From the NCBI GenBank assembly GCA_005882275.1, contig VBAK01000131.1, positions 1 through 35,544 of the forward strand: a stretch of DNA of 35,544 nt. The letters run 5' to 3'. The stretch is from Candidatus Segetimicrobium genomatis (GTDB lineage: Bacteria > Sysuimicrobiota > Sysuimicrobiia > Sysuimicrobiales > Segetimicrobiaceae). Shown here piece by piece: positions 8,641 through 15,558 of the stretch. The position numbers and the translations under genes were made by a program. Each line of letters starts with the position of its first letter. Positions within the stretch are counted from its first letter, which is position 1. The notes under the pieces were generated by a model that did no database searches, was not told where the DNA came from, and worked only from the letters and a program-made list of their open reading frames with translations.

Positions 8641-8886
8641 GTGAGCAGTGGAGAGGGCAAGGCTCGTCCGACTAAGGCAGCGAAAGCAAATATAACCAGG
8701 CGCGCTCTTATTGAGGTGGGCTGGGTCCTGCCCGCCGTGATTGTGGTGTCGATACCTTCGAAAGCGTTCGCCGAGTACGGGGGACCTCCTGTGCCAGATA
8801 CGGCGGACTCCAAAGGCGGAGGTGACTCCCACGGGCCCGGTGGCGGCGTTGAACACGAGGGCGCGAGTTCCCATTCCGACCCATGA
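8641..8886 (+). CDS. Small exported Gly/Ser-rich peptide 1 with Tat-like signal
   Basis: An 81-residue protein of no recognised family. The basic N-terminus leads into NITRRALI, a twin-arginine-like motif, then a hydrophobic segment (VGWVLPAVIVVSIPS) and a probable signal-peptidase site after KAFA (residue 44). The predicted mature part is 37 residues, begins EYGGP, and is rich in Gly, Ser, His and acidic residues with no Cys. Residues 14-47 match peptide 2 (9510-9848) at 25 of 34 positions with no gap; the mature parts diverge. Starts at GTG 8641 behind GGGAGGAGGG at good spacing. It sits alone, with tRNA-Leu between it and the peptide 2 operon. It could be a RiPP-like precursor, a surface peptide, or a simple secreted small protein. 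Confidence 0.75.
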   Translation: MSSGEGKARPTKAAKANITRRALIEVGWVLPAVIVVSIPSKAFAEYGGPPVPDTADSKGGGDSHGPGGGVEHEGASSHSDP

Positions 8887-9016
8887 GTGGCTGACCTGCG
8901 GTCGAGCCCGGATGACCCGTTCCTGCGGGATTAGCCGGCAGCGGGTGAGTATCACGCCGAGACCCGCCGGCACGCCGGGCCGGAGGCCGCCAGGTGGGCA
9001 ATTTGAGAACGCGCCC

Positions 9017-9045
9017 TTGAGCACTCCACTCGCAGATGCTACGAT
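9017..9045 (+). promoter_or_regulatory. Promoter of tRNA-Leu
   Basis: TTGAGC (9017-9022) and TACGAT (9040-9045) are separated by 17 bases, placing the transcript start near 9052, about 10 bases before the tRNA. Its position and spacing fit a stable-RNA promoter. Confidence 0.55.
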
Positions 9046-9061
9046 ACTCGCGGCACGCCAG

Positions 9062-9148
9062 GCCGGAGTGTCGGAATCGGCAGACGATGGCGACTCAAAA
9101 TCGCCTGGGCTCACGCCCGTGGGGGTTCGAGTCCCTCCTCCGGCACCA
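9062..9148 (+). tRNA. tRNA-Leu (anticodon CAA)
   Basis: An 87-base class II tRNA with encoded CCA. The acceptor stem GCCGGAG (9062-9068) pairs with CTCCGGC (9138-9144), followed by A and CCA. The anticodon stem GGCGA/TCGCC encloses the loop CTCAAAA with anticodon CAA at 9096-9098, reading UUG. A long variable arm (GGGCTCACGCCC) is diagnostic of Leu/Ser/Tyr-type tRNAs, and the T-loop TTCGAGT is normal. It lies between the two peptide paralogues. No duplicated 3' end, integrase or attachment repeat is visible nearby. Confidence 0.95.
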
Positions 9149-9383
9149 TCGTTTTCCTGCGTCTCGCCCTCCGCCTCGGATCAGATAGATTTAAGCCGTG
9201 GTCACCGGCCGGCAATCCCAAGGACGTCAGCTGCATACCTCAGGGCAACGATCCCGATGTGTAATTGAGGTGTATAACCACCATATGTGAAGGTTGTCTC
9301 ATCAGGCGGTACACCGATCCAACCCTTGGCGATTCTACTATTTTTGGATTCGGGACTTTTCCTATTATTTAGTCCGGCCTTCA
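9149..9383. other. Gene-free, lower-GC spacer after tRNA-Leu
   Basis: No supported gene is present. Base composition is visibly more AT-rich than the rest of the window (for example around 9338-9375). A 60-codon minus-strand frame here has no ribosome-binding site or recognisable product. No clear terminator follows the tRNA. The spacer may be residue of the event that duplicated or inserted the peptide genes. Confidence 0.4.
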
Positions 9384-9428
9384 CCTGATTCAGAATTGGG
9401 GATTTGCACCATATCTTCTAAGCGTGAC
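9384..9428 (+). promoter_or_regulatory. Conserved upstream block, copy 2 (peptide 2 operon)
   Basis: Shares CCTGATT, AT.GGGG.TTT.CA, TATCTTCTA and GTGAC in the same order with copy 1 at 8517-8563, allowing two single-base gaps. It lies 82 bases before the peptide 2 ATG; copy 1 lies 78 bases before the peptide 1 GTG. Equal placement before paralogous genes suggests a common promoter or regulator site, with TATCTT a candidate -10. Confidence 0.5.
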
Positions 9429-9509
9429 CCCGATCCATGGGGGTCGATGGTGATTGACTGTGGCGAACTCTTGTTTGGATAAAAAATGCTAGGTCAGGAG
9501 GAGGGTGCC

Positions 9510-9848
9510 ATGAACAGTCAGGATGGCAGGGCGGGCTGGTCGGAGTCGAGGGACGTAAACCTGACCAGACGGGCTCTCATTCGGGCGGGCTGGATCATAC
9601 CCGCCGTTCTTGTGGTGTCTCTCCCGTCCAAAGCGTTCGCTGAGTACAGCGGCCCGCAGTTCCCAGCAGATTCCGAGGCCGGCAGCCTCACCATCGGAAC
9701 CGGCGGCGGACAGGGAGGCAATTCCCAGAGCAGCGGTGCTCAAGGCAGCGGTGGCGGCGTCTCTTTCTCCGCGAGCGCAAGCGGAAGCGTGTCCACCCCG
9801 CAAAGCGGCGGCACCGGCGCAAGTGGTTCCCAGCCGGGGCAGCCCTAA
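9510..9848 (+). CDS. Small exported Gly/Ser-rich peptide 2 with Tat-like signal
   Basis: A 112-residue paralogue of peptide 1. NLTRRALIRAG, then WIIPAVLVVSLPS and KAFA, end the predicted signal at residue 44, the same position as in peptide 1; mature residues 45-112 begin EYSGP. The mature part is low-complexity, mostly Gly, Ser, Gln, Thr and Ala with no Cys and many potential Ser/Thr phosphorylation sites. The ATG at 9510 is chosen over an in-frame ATG at 9486 because AGGAGGAGGG immediately precedes 9510. It is the first gene of a plus-strand string, 28 bases before the PqqD-like gene and followed by kinase and nucleotidyltransferase genes, so it is a plausible substrate of those enzymes (inference). 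Confidence 0.75.
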   Translation: MNSQDGRAGWSESRDVNLTRRALIRAGWIIPAVLVVSLPSKAFAEYSGPQFPADSEAGSLTIGTGGGQGGNSQSSGAQGSGGGVSFSASASGSVSTPQSGGTGASGSQPGQP

Positions 9849-9876
9849 ATGGCTCGCGACCTGAGGGAGAACCGGC

Positions 9877-10158
9877 ATGCCCCCTGACGCGGCGACAACC
9901 CGGCCGGCCCGGCGGAACGGGGCCGAGGAGCACCGACTCGACGACGAAGTGCTGCTCTTTGTCCCCAGCAGCGAGCAGGCGTTCACGCTCAATCGGTCCG
10001 CCGTGGCGATCTGGGAATTGTGCGACGGCATCCGGACCATCGAGGAAATTACGGAGGAACTGGGGCAGTGCATAGGTCGTTCCAGGACGGCGTTGCTGAC
10101 CGACGTGATCCAGGGCGTCACCCGGCTCTACGAGTTGGGCCTCCTGGAACTCCGGTGA
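9877..10158 (+). CDS. PqqD-family / RRE-like peptide-binding protein
   Basis: A 93-residue protein matching the PqqD fold used as a RiPP recognition element, which binds a precursor peptide and hands it to a modifying enzyme. Visible hallmarks are LDDEVLLFVPSSEQAFTLN, SAVAIWELCDGIRTIEEI, an acidic-helical middle, and DVIQGVTRLYELGLLEL at the C-terminus. An extra 20 or so residues precede the domain. The ATG at 9877 has GAGGGAGA upstream. The TGA overlaps the GTG of the HprK-like gene by four bases (GTGA), so the two are translationally coupled and probably work together. No radical SAM or other classical partner is nearby. The substrate is unknown; peptide 2 is the obvious candidate. Confidence 0.85.
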   Translation: MPPDAATTRPARRNGAEEHRLDDEVLLFVPSSEQAFTLNRSAVAIWELCDGIRTIEEITEELGQCIGRSRTALLTDVIQGVTRLYELGLLELR

Positions 10159-11036
10159 GCGCCGCGCCGCCGGATGCGCGGACGGCGACGGTCCCCCGGA
10201 CGGTCTACATCGAGTTCGAGGAGCACCAGGTTGCCGTCAGATCGGATGCCCACGAGGTGCTCTCAGGGCTCGAGGGCATGTACTCGGCCATGGTCGTTCC
10301 TGAGGGCACGCACGTCGTGCGGACGCTCGTGGTCTCGAGCCACGGCGGCGCGTACCGCATTACGGGCGACACCGCCTTTCAAATTGCCGATGGCTCGCTC
10401 ACCGACGTTCTCCGCTGCCTTCGCTTCTCGGTGATCCAGGCCATGATGCAGGCCCGGCCGGATCTCCTCTGGTTCCATGCGGGCGCGGCGGCGGCGGACG
10501 GGCGCGCCATCCTGCTCCTGGGCCCCCGGGGGCGAGGCAAGAGCACGCTCATTGTCGGCCTGTGCGCGCGTGGATGGACCTACCTGTCCGACGACGTCAT
10601 CCCCTTGAATCCCACCTCGAGCCGCGCCGTGCCCTTTCCGCTGACGCCTGCGCGGCGCGAGTTCCCCGGTCAGGAGATGCCCGCGGACTGGCTTCGATCG
10701 CCGAACAAAGTCGACGTTCCCCTCTCCTCGGGAGGCCTCTGTCGACATCCCGTGCCGGTCGGCGCCCTGGTCTTCCCGAGATACCGCATGGGCGCTCCGG
10801 CCAGGCTATCACCCTGCCCGGCTGCCGAGGCCGCGGCGGAGCTGCTTCAGCACTGCTGGAACTTCGCCGAATACGGAAAGGCGGCACTGCGCCGCCTCTG
10901 CGACCTGGCTGCGCGCGTGCCCGCCTACCATCTTTCATTCAGCAATGGAGATCTCGCGACCGAGCTCCTCGCGCTGCTGCGTCTGCGGGTGGCCCCGTCG
11001 CCCGGCGGTAAACGCGACTCAGTGGGAGCGCGTTGA
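10155..11036 (+). CDS. HprK-like serine kinase domain protein
   Basis: Homologue of the C-terminal kinase domain of HPr kinase/phosphorylase, 293 residues. A P-loop GPRGRGKST is at about residues 123-131. It follows the family lead-in LLWFHAGAAAADGRAILLL, and is followed by LCARGWTYLSDDVIPL, where the acidic pair matches the catalytic/Mg-binding region. True HprK carries an N-terminal HPr-recognition domain and the HPr kinase signature; neither is seen, and no HPr gene is nearby. Relatives beside PqqD-like genes are annotated as HprK-related kinases, and one in a paeninodin lasso cluster phosphorylates a peptide Ser. The GTG start overlaps the PqqD stop. Likely role: phosphorylating Ser/Thr of a small peptide (inference). 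Confidence 0.82.
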   Translation: MSAAPPDARTATVPRTVYIEFEEHQVAVRSDAHEVLSGLEGMYSAMVVPEGTHVVRTLVVSSHGGAYRITGDTAFQIADGSLTDVLRCLRFSVIQAMMQARPDLLWFHAGAAAADGRAILLLGPRGRGKSTLIVGLCARGWTYLSDDVIPLNPTSSRAVPFPLTPARREFPGQEMPADWLRSPNKVDVPLSSGGLCRHPVPVGALVFPRYRMGAPARLSPCPAAEAAAELLQHCWNFAEYGKAALRRLCDLAARVPAYHLSFSNGDLATELLALLRLRVAPSPGGKRDSVGAR

Positions 11037-11157
11037 AGAGGCAAGGAGGTAGCTAAGGAAGGGATCGCAAGAGGGGGATGTCGGACGTGCGGACGCCGGG
11101 CTACCGTTCCGGCAGTCTCTGGGGTCCGCGGATCGAGAATCTCCGGGGGAGGGTGTC

Positions 11158-13014
11158 ATGAAAGGCGCCGAGGGGATCGGTCACGCAATACGGATTGGGG
11201 GACTCCTGGTCGCTCTCGCGTTCACCCAAATAGGTCAGGCCCAGGTACCGCCTACCCCACCACCTATCGCACCGCCCACGGCCCCCACAGCGCCGACGGT
11301 CCCCACGACGCCGACGGCAGCGCCCACGACAGCGCCGACGTGGACCGTCCTCACGCCAACGGGCGGACCACCGCACCCGCGGTTTCTTCATACTGCCGTC
11401 TATGACGACATCACCAACCGGATGATCATCTTTGGGGGCAGCGATAATATCTCTCGAGTGTTGAACACCGTCTGGGTACTCACGAACGCCGATGGGTTGG
11501 CCCTGCCGTCGACCTGGACGCAGCTCAACCCATTGGGCGGACCGCCTGCGCCGCGAACCAGCGCCACCGCAGTGTACGATCCAGGTTCCAGCAGCATGAT
11601 CGTGTTTGGCGGGCAGCCGGCGGCGGTCTGCAGCGGCCTCAACGATGTCTGGGTCCTGTCGAACGCCACCGGGTTGGGATTGGCACCCACGTGGACGCAG
11701 CTCAGTCCATTGGGCACGGCACCCGGCCCCCGCAGGCAGCACACCGCCGTCTACGATGGGAGCACCAACCGCATGATCGTGTTCGGAGGGGACCCGTGCA
11801 CCGCGAATCCCAGCAACGACGTCTGGATGCTGTCGAACGCCAATGGCAGGGGCGGAACGCCGGCGTGGACCCAACTTGCGACCGTCGGACCCGGGGCTCC
11901 ATGCGCGTCGAGCGCTACTCCATGCGCGTTCCCGGCACGGTCGGCCCACAGCGCGGTCTACGATCCCATCAGCAACCGCATGATCGTATTTGGGGGCCTC
12001 CTCTGTGATGCTCCGGGGTGTCCTCTCCTGAACGACGTCTGGGCGCTGACAAACGCCAACGGCGTGGGGGGCGTCCCCGTCTGGACGCAGCTCGCCGTCG
12101 CGGGCGGCCCGCCGCCTGCGCGCATGCTGCATTCCGCCACGTACGACCCGGCGACGAACAGCATGACCGTCTTCGGGGGAAAGACCGCGGCAGGCACCGG
12201 TTTGAACGACGCCTGGGTGCTGTCGAACGCCAACGGCGTGGGCGGGACCCCGACCTGGACACCACTCGCCGTCGCGGCGGGAGCGGCCCCGAGTGCGCGG
12301 TGGGGGCACACGGCAGTCTATCGCGCGCTAACGAACCGGATGACGATCTTTGACGGGCTGAATAACCCAACAGGCTGGGCGTTGATGGATACCTGGGTCG
12401 TGACCAACGCGAACGGCCGCATCTCCATGCCGCTCGCCGCTTTGTCCGCCATGCAGGTGAGCATCGATCCGGCCACCAATACGTTTGACGTGAAGGGCAA
12501 CTACACTCTTGGCGCCGGAGGCAGCACGAATCCGCTGACCGACAACGTGACGGTCCAGCTGCGAAACCAGTATGGAACCGCATCGATCACGATCCCCGGC
12601 GGCTCTTTCCAGCTGGTCCAGGGGCAATACGACTTCTCCGGGGTGGTGAACGGCGCGCCGGTTGAGGCGGTCATCACCCCCCAGGGCCCCGCCACTTTCT
12701 CGTTCAGCGTCAGCGCGGCCGGGGTCCCCAACCTTCCCGCTGCGAACCCGATCAATCTGACCTTCATCACCGGAAATAATGCCGGGACCATCCCGGTCGC
12801 AGCCACTATCACGAGTCCAGCGGGCACGGCTCCTGCGCCGACGCCCATCGCTCCCGCGCCGACGCCCATCGCTCCCGCGCCGACGCCCACCGCTCCCGCG
12901 CCGACGCCCACCGCTCCCGCGCCGACGCCCACCGCTCCCGCGCCGACGCCCATCGCTCCCGCGCCGACGCCCATCGCTCCCGCGCCGACGCTTCCGCCGC
13001 CGCCTACCTTGTAG
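11158..13014 (+). CDS. Secreted six-bladed Kelch beta-propeller protein
   Basis: A 618-residue exported protein of unknown partner. The signal peptide ends after about residue 28 (GQA), followed by a Pro/Thr-rich linker. Six Kelch repeats (about residues 62-420) have the consensus R..HTAVYD..TNRMIVFGG...LNDVWVLSNANG, each ending W.QL; the preceding TWTVL strand can close the ring. A beta-rich domain with Thr/Asn-rich strands follows (about 425-550), then a repeat tail of PAPTPIA/PAPTPTA units. No membrane anchor or sorting motif is seen at the C-terminus. ATG with GGGGGAGGG upstream. The 121-base gap after the kinase gene holds no terminator. Propellers of this type bind glycans or proteins; a surface scaffold is plausible. 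Confidence 0.85.
   Translation: MKGAEGIGHAIRIGGLLVALAFTQIGQAQVPPTPPPIAPPTAPTAPTVPTTPTAAPTTAPTWTVLTPTGGPPHPRFLHTAVYDDITNRMIIFGGSDNISRVLNTVWVLTNADGLALPSTWTQLNPLGGPPAPRTSATAVYDPGSSSMIVFGGQPAAVCSGLNDVWVLSNATGLGLAPTWTQLSPLGTAPGPRRQHTAVYDGSTNRMIVFGGDPCTANPSNDVWMLSNANGRGGTPAWTQLATVGPGAPCASSATPCAFPARSAHSAVYDPISNRMIVFGGLLCDAPGCPLLNDVWALTNANGVGGVPVWTQLAVAGGPPPARMLHSATYDPATNSMTVFGGKTAAGTGLNDAWVLSNANGVGGTPTWTPLAVAAGAAPSARWGHTAVYRALTNRMTIFDGLNNPTGWALMDTWVVTNANGRISMPLAALSAMQVSIDPATNTFDVKGNYTLGAGGSTNPLTDNVTVQLRNQYGTASITIPGGSFQLVQGQYDFSGVVNGAPVEAVITPQGPATFSFSVSAAGVPNLPAANPINLTFITGNNAGTIPVAATITSPAGTAPAPTPIAPAPTPIAPAPTPTAPAPTPTAPAPTPTAPAPTPIAPAPTPIAPAPTLPPPPTL
12835..12981 (+). repeat. 21-bp minisatellite encoding PAPTP(I/T)A
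   Basis: Seven full in-frame copies of GCGCCGACGCCCAYCGCTCCC, plus a partial eighth to 12993. The only variation is ATC versus ACC, ordered Ile, Ile, Thr, Thr, Thr, Ile, Ile. Near-perfect nucleotide identity implies recent slippage or expansion. It forms a rigid Pro-rich stalk at the end of the Kelch protein. Confidence 0.95.
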
Positions 13015-13028
13015 AGGAGACGATGTAG

Positions 13029-13499
13029 CTGGATCGCATCAGCAGAGGGCGCGGGAAATCGGGCTTCACGACGATCGAAATGGTGATCGTCCTCGCCCTC
13101 TTTGGCATCATCCTCGTGAGCCTGATGGGCCTGCACCTGGTGGCCATCACCGCCGGCACAGCGGCGGAGACCTCGTCGATCGCCGCGAATCTGGCGAGAG
13201 CGCGGATGGAAGAGCTGCTTTCCTTACCGCCGGACACGCTCAAACAGCAGAACGGCGCTGAGGAGCAGCGGCAGGTTCCGGCCAGCGGCGGGCGTTCCTA
13301 CACCGTGCACACCAGCGTGGTTGCCCCGGACCCCGCCCGGTTGGACATCACCGTAACGGTGACCTGGCAGCTGGCCTATGGGGGAACCTGCGCCGGCGGA
13401 GGATCGAGCAGCCAATGTGCGGGCAGCAGCCCGGTGACGTACGCGCGGACGCTCCAAACTAGGATCCAGGCCCCGGATCAGGGACAGACCCAGCCGTGA
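13029..13499 (+). CDS. Type IV prepilin-like (PilV/GspI-type) minor pseudopilin
   Basis: About 156 residues. A basic leader (DRISRGRGKSG) is followed by FTTIEMVIVLALFGIILVSL, a class III signal cleaved between Gly and Phe with Glu at +5. The helix continues to ARMEELLSLP, as in PilV/GspI-like proteins, and a beta-rich globular part has two Cys (GGTCAGGGSSSQCAG) that could form a disulfide. The start is odd. No ATG or GTG lies before the motif except ATG at 13023, which is directly followed by TAG. The CTG at 13029 sits 9 bases after AGGAG and gives a 12-residue leader, so I annotate CTG. The TGA overlaps the next gene's GTG by four bases. No pilus assembly or prepilin peptidase genes are in the window. 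Confidence 0.75.
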   Translation: MDRISRGRGKSGFTTIEMVIVLALFGIILVSLMGLHLVAITAGTAAETSSIAANLARARMEELLSLPPDTLKQQNGAEEQRQVPASGGRSYTVHTSVVAPDPARLDITVTVTWQLAYGGTCAGGGSSSQCAGSSPVTYARTLQTRIQAPDQGQTQP

Positions 13500-14809
13500 G
13501 TCGGGTGTCCGGGGACGAGGAGAACACACCAGAACTGGGCTCTGCCGCGGGCACGCCCCGGCAGCCCGAGCAGCGGCTGCTGCTGGCCTGTCTCCGCCGG
13601 CGTCCCCGGGATATCCAGGCGCTTGTCGGGCCCGACGTCGACTGGACGCGGCTGCTGGACGCCGCGGCGCATCACAGCGTCACCCCTCTCGTCTATGCCG
13701 CGTTCAAACAGGGGATCGCGGGCGCGGCGGTGCCTCCCCCCGTCATGACCCGCCTCGCGCACGAGTACTATCAGCAGGCGGCATCGAACGGGCACCTCTT
13801 CGGCGAGCTGCGGAAGATCGTGGGGGCGTGCGGCCGGGCGGGGATACGCGTCCTGGTGTTGAAGGGCACGGCGATCGCGGAGCGGGTGTACGGGAACATC
13901 GCCTTGTGCCCGATGAGGGACCTCGATTTCCTGGTCAAGAAGACGGACCTCGATGCGGCGGACGGCGTCCTCCACGAGCTGGGATACACGCACGACGAAT
14001 CGTACCGGTGGGCCGCGTGGTACCGGGACCATCATCACCATCTGCCCCCGTACGTCAGAGCCGATGGGCGCGGCATCGTCGAGCTGCACCATCACATCGT
14101 CCCGCCCCCCGTGTCGGCCGGCATCCCGATCGAGGATCTCTGGCGGCGCGCCAGGCCGGCCGGCGACGGCGCGCTGGTGTTGTGCCCTGAAGACCTGCTC
14201 CTCCACCTGTGCCTCCACGCCTCCCTCGGGCACCAATTCAATCTGGGACTGCGGCCGGTGTGCGACATCTCGGAGACCATCCGGAATTACGGAGGCGACA
14301 TCGACTGGACGGAGGTGCGCCTCCGCGCCCGCCGGTGGGGGATTGGAAAGTACGTCTATCTCGCGCTCCGCCTCAGCAGGGATCTCCTCGGCGCCGCCGT
14401 TCCGGACGAGCTGATCGACCCTCTCCGGCCGGAGGGCTTCGACCCCAGAATCATCGCCTGGGCCGGAGAGCAGGTGTTTGCCGATGAAGGCCGGACCCCA
14501 TCCTCCCCCCTCGCCCAGCTCTACGGGCCCATGCGCCTTCGTGAGAGGATCGCCGTGCTTCTGCAGAGCGCGTGCCCCTCGCCGAAAGCCATGGCGCGTT
14601 TGTATCCGGCGCCGCACGACTCGAAGCGAATCTACCTCTACTATCCCGTCCGTTGGTGGGACCTCTTGCGGAAGTACGGCCGCCCGGCGCGCCGCCTCCT
14701 GCGCCGTGACGACGCCATGACGGCGCTGGCTCAGCGCGAGGATCAGAAAACTGCCCTGAGAAAGTGGCTCACGCCGGATCCTCTTCCCGAGCGCTCACCC
14801 GGCGCCTGA
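13496..14809 (+). CDS. Nucleotidyltransferase family protein (NTP_transf_5 type)
   Basis: A 437-residue protein of the uncharacterised nucleotidyltransferase family. Its core LKGTAIAERVYGN then MRDLDFLVKKTDLDAA (Lys 123, Gly 124, Asp 142 and Asp 144) gives the Gly plus paired Asp expected for metal and NTP binding. A His-rich stretch (DHHHHLPPY, ELHHHIV) follows, then LCPEDLLLHLCLHAS and a helical C-terminal half. Members accompany HprK-like kinases in some lasso peptide and exopolysaccharide loci, where nucleotide or phosphoglycosyl tailoring has been proposed. Translation is coupled to the pseudopilin gene (GTGA overlap), making this the last gene of the plus-strand string. Its 3' end overlaps the convergent hydrolase gene by 15 bases. 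Substrate unknown. Confidence 0.83.
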   Translation: MSRVSGDEENTPELGSAAGTPRQPEQRLLLACLRRRPRDIQALVGPDVDWTRLLDAAAHHSVTPLVYAAFKQGIAGAAVPPPVMTRLAHEYYQQAASNGHLFGELRKIVGACGRAGIRVLVLKGTAIAERVYGNIALCPMRDLDFLVKKTDLDAADGVLHELGYTHDESYRWAAWYRDHHHHLPPYVRADGRGIVELHHHIVPPPVSAGIPIEDLWRRARPAGDGALVLCPEDLLLHLCLHASLGHQFNLGLRPVCDISETIRNYGGDIDWTEVRLRARRWGIGKYVYLALRLSRDLLGAAVPDELIDPLRPEGFDPRIIAWAGEQVFADEGRTPSSPLAQLYGPMRLRERIAVLLQSACPSPKAMARLYPAPHDSKRIYLYYPVRWWDLLRKYGRPARRLLRRDDAMTALAQREDQKTALRKWLTPDPLPERSPGA

Positions 14810-15481
14810 CGAGGGAGGCAGGCGCCGATCGACCACGCCGCGGATAAAACCGGCGGCGACCCGCCCCAACGCCTGTCCGATGTCTCGATCGGAACGTATG
14901 GCTCCCCGCGCGCGAAACGAGTGATCGCCGTCGGGCACCACATGCAGGCGGGCGAGCGGTTCCAATCGCCTGACCACCGCCTCGACAAGATCGAACCTCG
15001 CCAGCGGATCTCTGGTGCCTTGAATGAACAGCATCGGCACACGGATTCCGGGCAGATGGGCGTCCCGGAGGCGGTCGGGATTGCCCGGAGGATGCAGCGG
15101 ATACCCGAAAAACACCAGCGCCTCCCCCGGGAAATCTTCGCCCTGCGCCGCCGCCAGCATGGAGGCGATCCGTCCTCCCATCGATTTGCCGCCCGCCACC
15201 AGGGGCATCCCGCGGTCGGGAGGCGCGGCCTGTTGGATGGCCGCGTTCCAGGCATGCTGGAGCACAGGAGCGCCGTCGGGACCCCGGCGGTGCGCTTCCA
15301 TGTACGGAAAATTGAACCGGAACACGGAGATCCCACCGGCCGCCAGTTCGTCCGCCACCCCCGACATGAACGGGTGCGTCATGCCCGCCCCGGCCCCATG
15401 GGCGACCACCGAGACGGCCGCCGGGTGGGGCGCCCGGGTCCAGAGACCGGACGTCTGGATCCCGCCGGCATGAAACTGCAC
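14795..15481 (-). CDS. Alpha/beta hydrolase (TEX30/KANL3-like, dienelactone hydrolase type)
   Basis: A 228-residue cytosolic serine hydrolase. Catalytic candidates are Ser in GGKSMGGRIAS, Asp in IQGTRDPLA and His in PDGDHSF, in the right order for an alpha/beta hydrolase. VVAHGAGAGMTHPFM is the oxyanion-hole region. Substrate is unknown; bacterial relatives are generic esterases/dienelactone-hydrolase-like enzymes. No ATG fits. The GTG at 15481-15479 starts directly before the domain, with CGGAG close upstream (spacing short). It is the last gene of a minus-strand set with the LLM oxidoreductase and amidohydrolase, after a 77-base gap, and may share a degradative role. Its stop lies inside the end of the convergent nucleotidyltransferase gene. 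Confidence 0.82.
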   Translation of the reverse strand: MQFHAGGIQTSGLWTRAPHPAAVSVVAHGAGAGMTHPFMSGVADELAAGGISVFRFNFPYMEAHRRGPDGAPVLQHAWNAAIQQAAPPDRGMPLVAGGKSMGGRIASMLAAAQGEDFPGEALVFFGYPLHPPGNPDRLRDAHLPGIRVPMLFIQGTRDPLARFDLVEAVVRRLEPLARLHVVPDGDHSFRARGAIRSDRDIGQALGRVAAGFIRGVVDRRLPPSSGAG

Positions 15482-15558
15482 AGGCTCCGAACCGGCGCGC
15501 TCGATGGGGGCGTCCTGCGGGGGCCTACGCCTTCGCCGCCCGCATGTGCCGAGCCGGG

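Noticed and set aside
9202..9384. 60-codon minus-strand frame after tRNA-Leu, checked as a possible integrase or third peptide remnant
   Set aside because: No recognisable family, no ribosome-binding site, no match to the peptide leader motif, and it overlaps the conserved upstream block of peptide 2.
9062..9509. Genomic-island insertion at tRNA-Leu
   Set aside because: No repeat of the tRNA 3' end, no integrase and no clear boundary were seen; the AT-rich spacer alone is weak evidence.
10155..11036. Genuine HPr kinase of the phosphotransferase system
   Set aside because: The HPr-binding N-terminal domain and signature are absent and no ptsH or PTS genes are nearby; only the P-loop kinase domain is shared.
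12835..12981. CRISPR-like array
   Set aside because: Units are contiguous with no unique spacers and stay in the Kelch reading frame; it is a coding minisatellite.
9510..14809. Lasso peptide cluster
   Set aside because: The kinase, nucleotidyltransferase and PqqD-like genes are suggestive, but no asparagine-synthetase-like cyclase, transglutaminase-like protease or lasso core motif is present.
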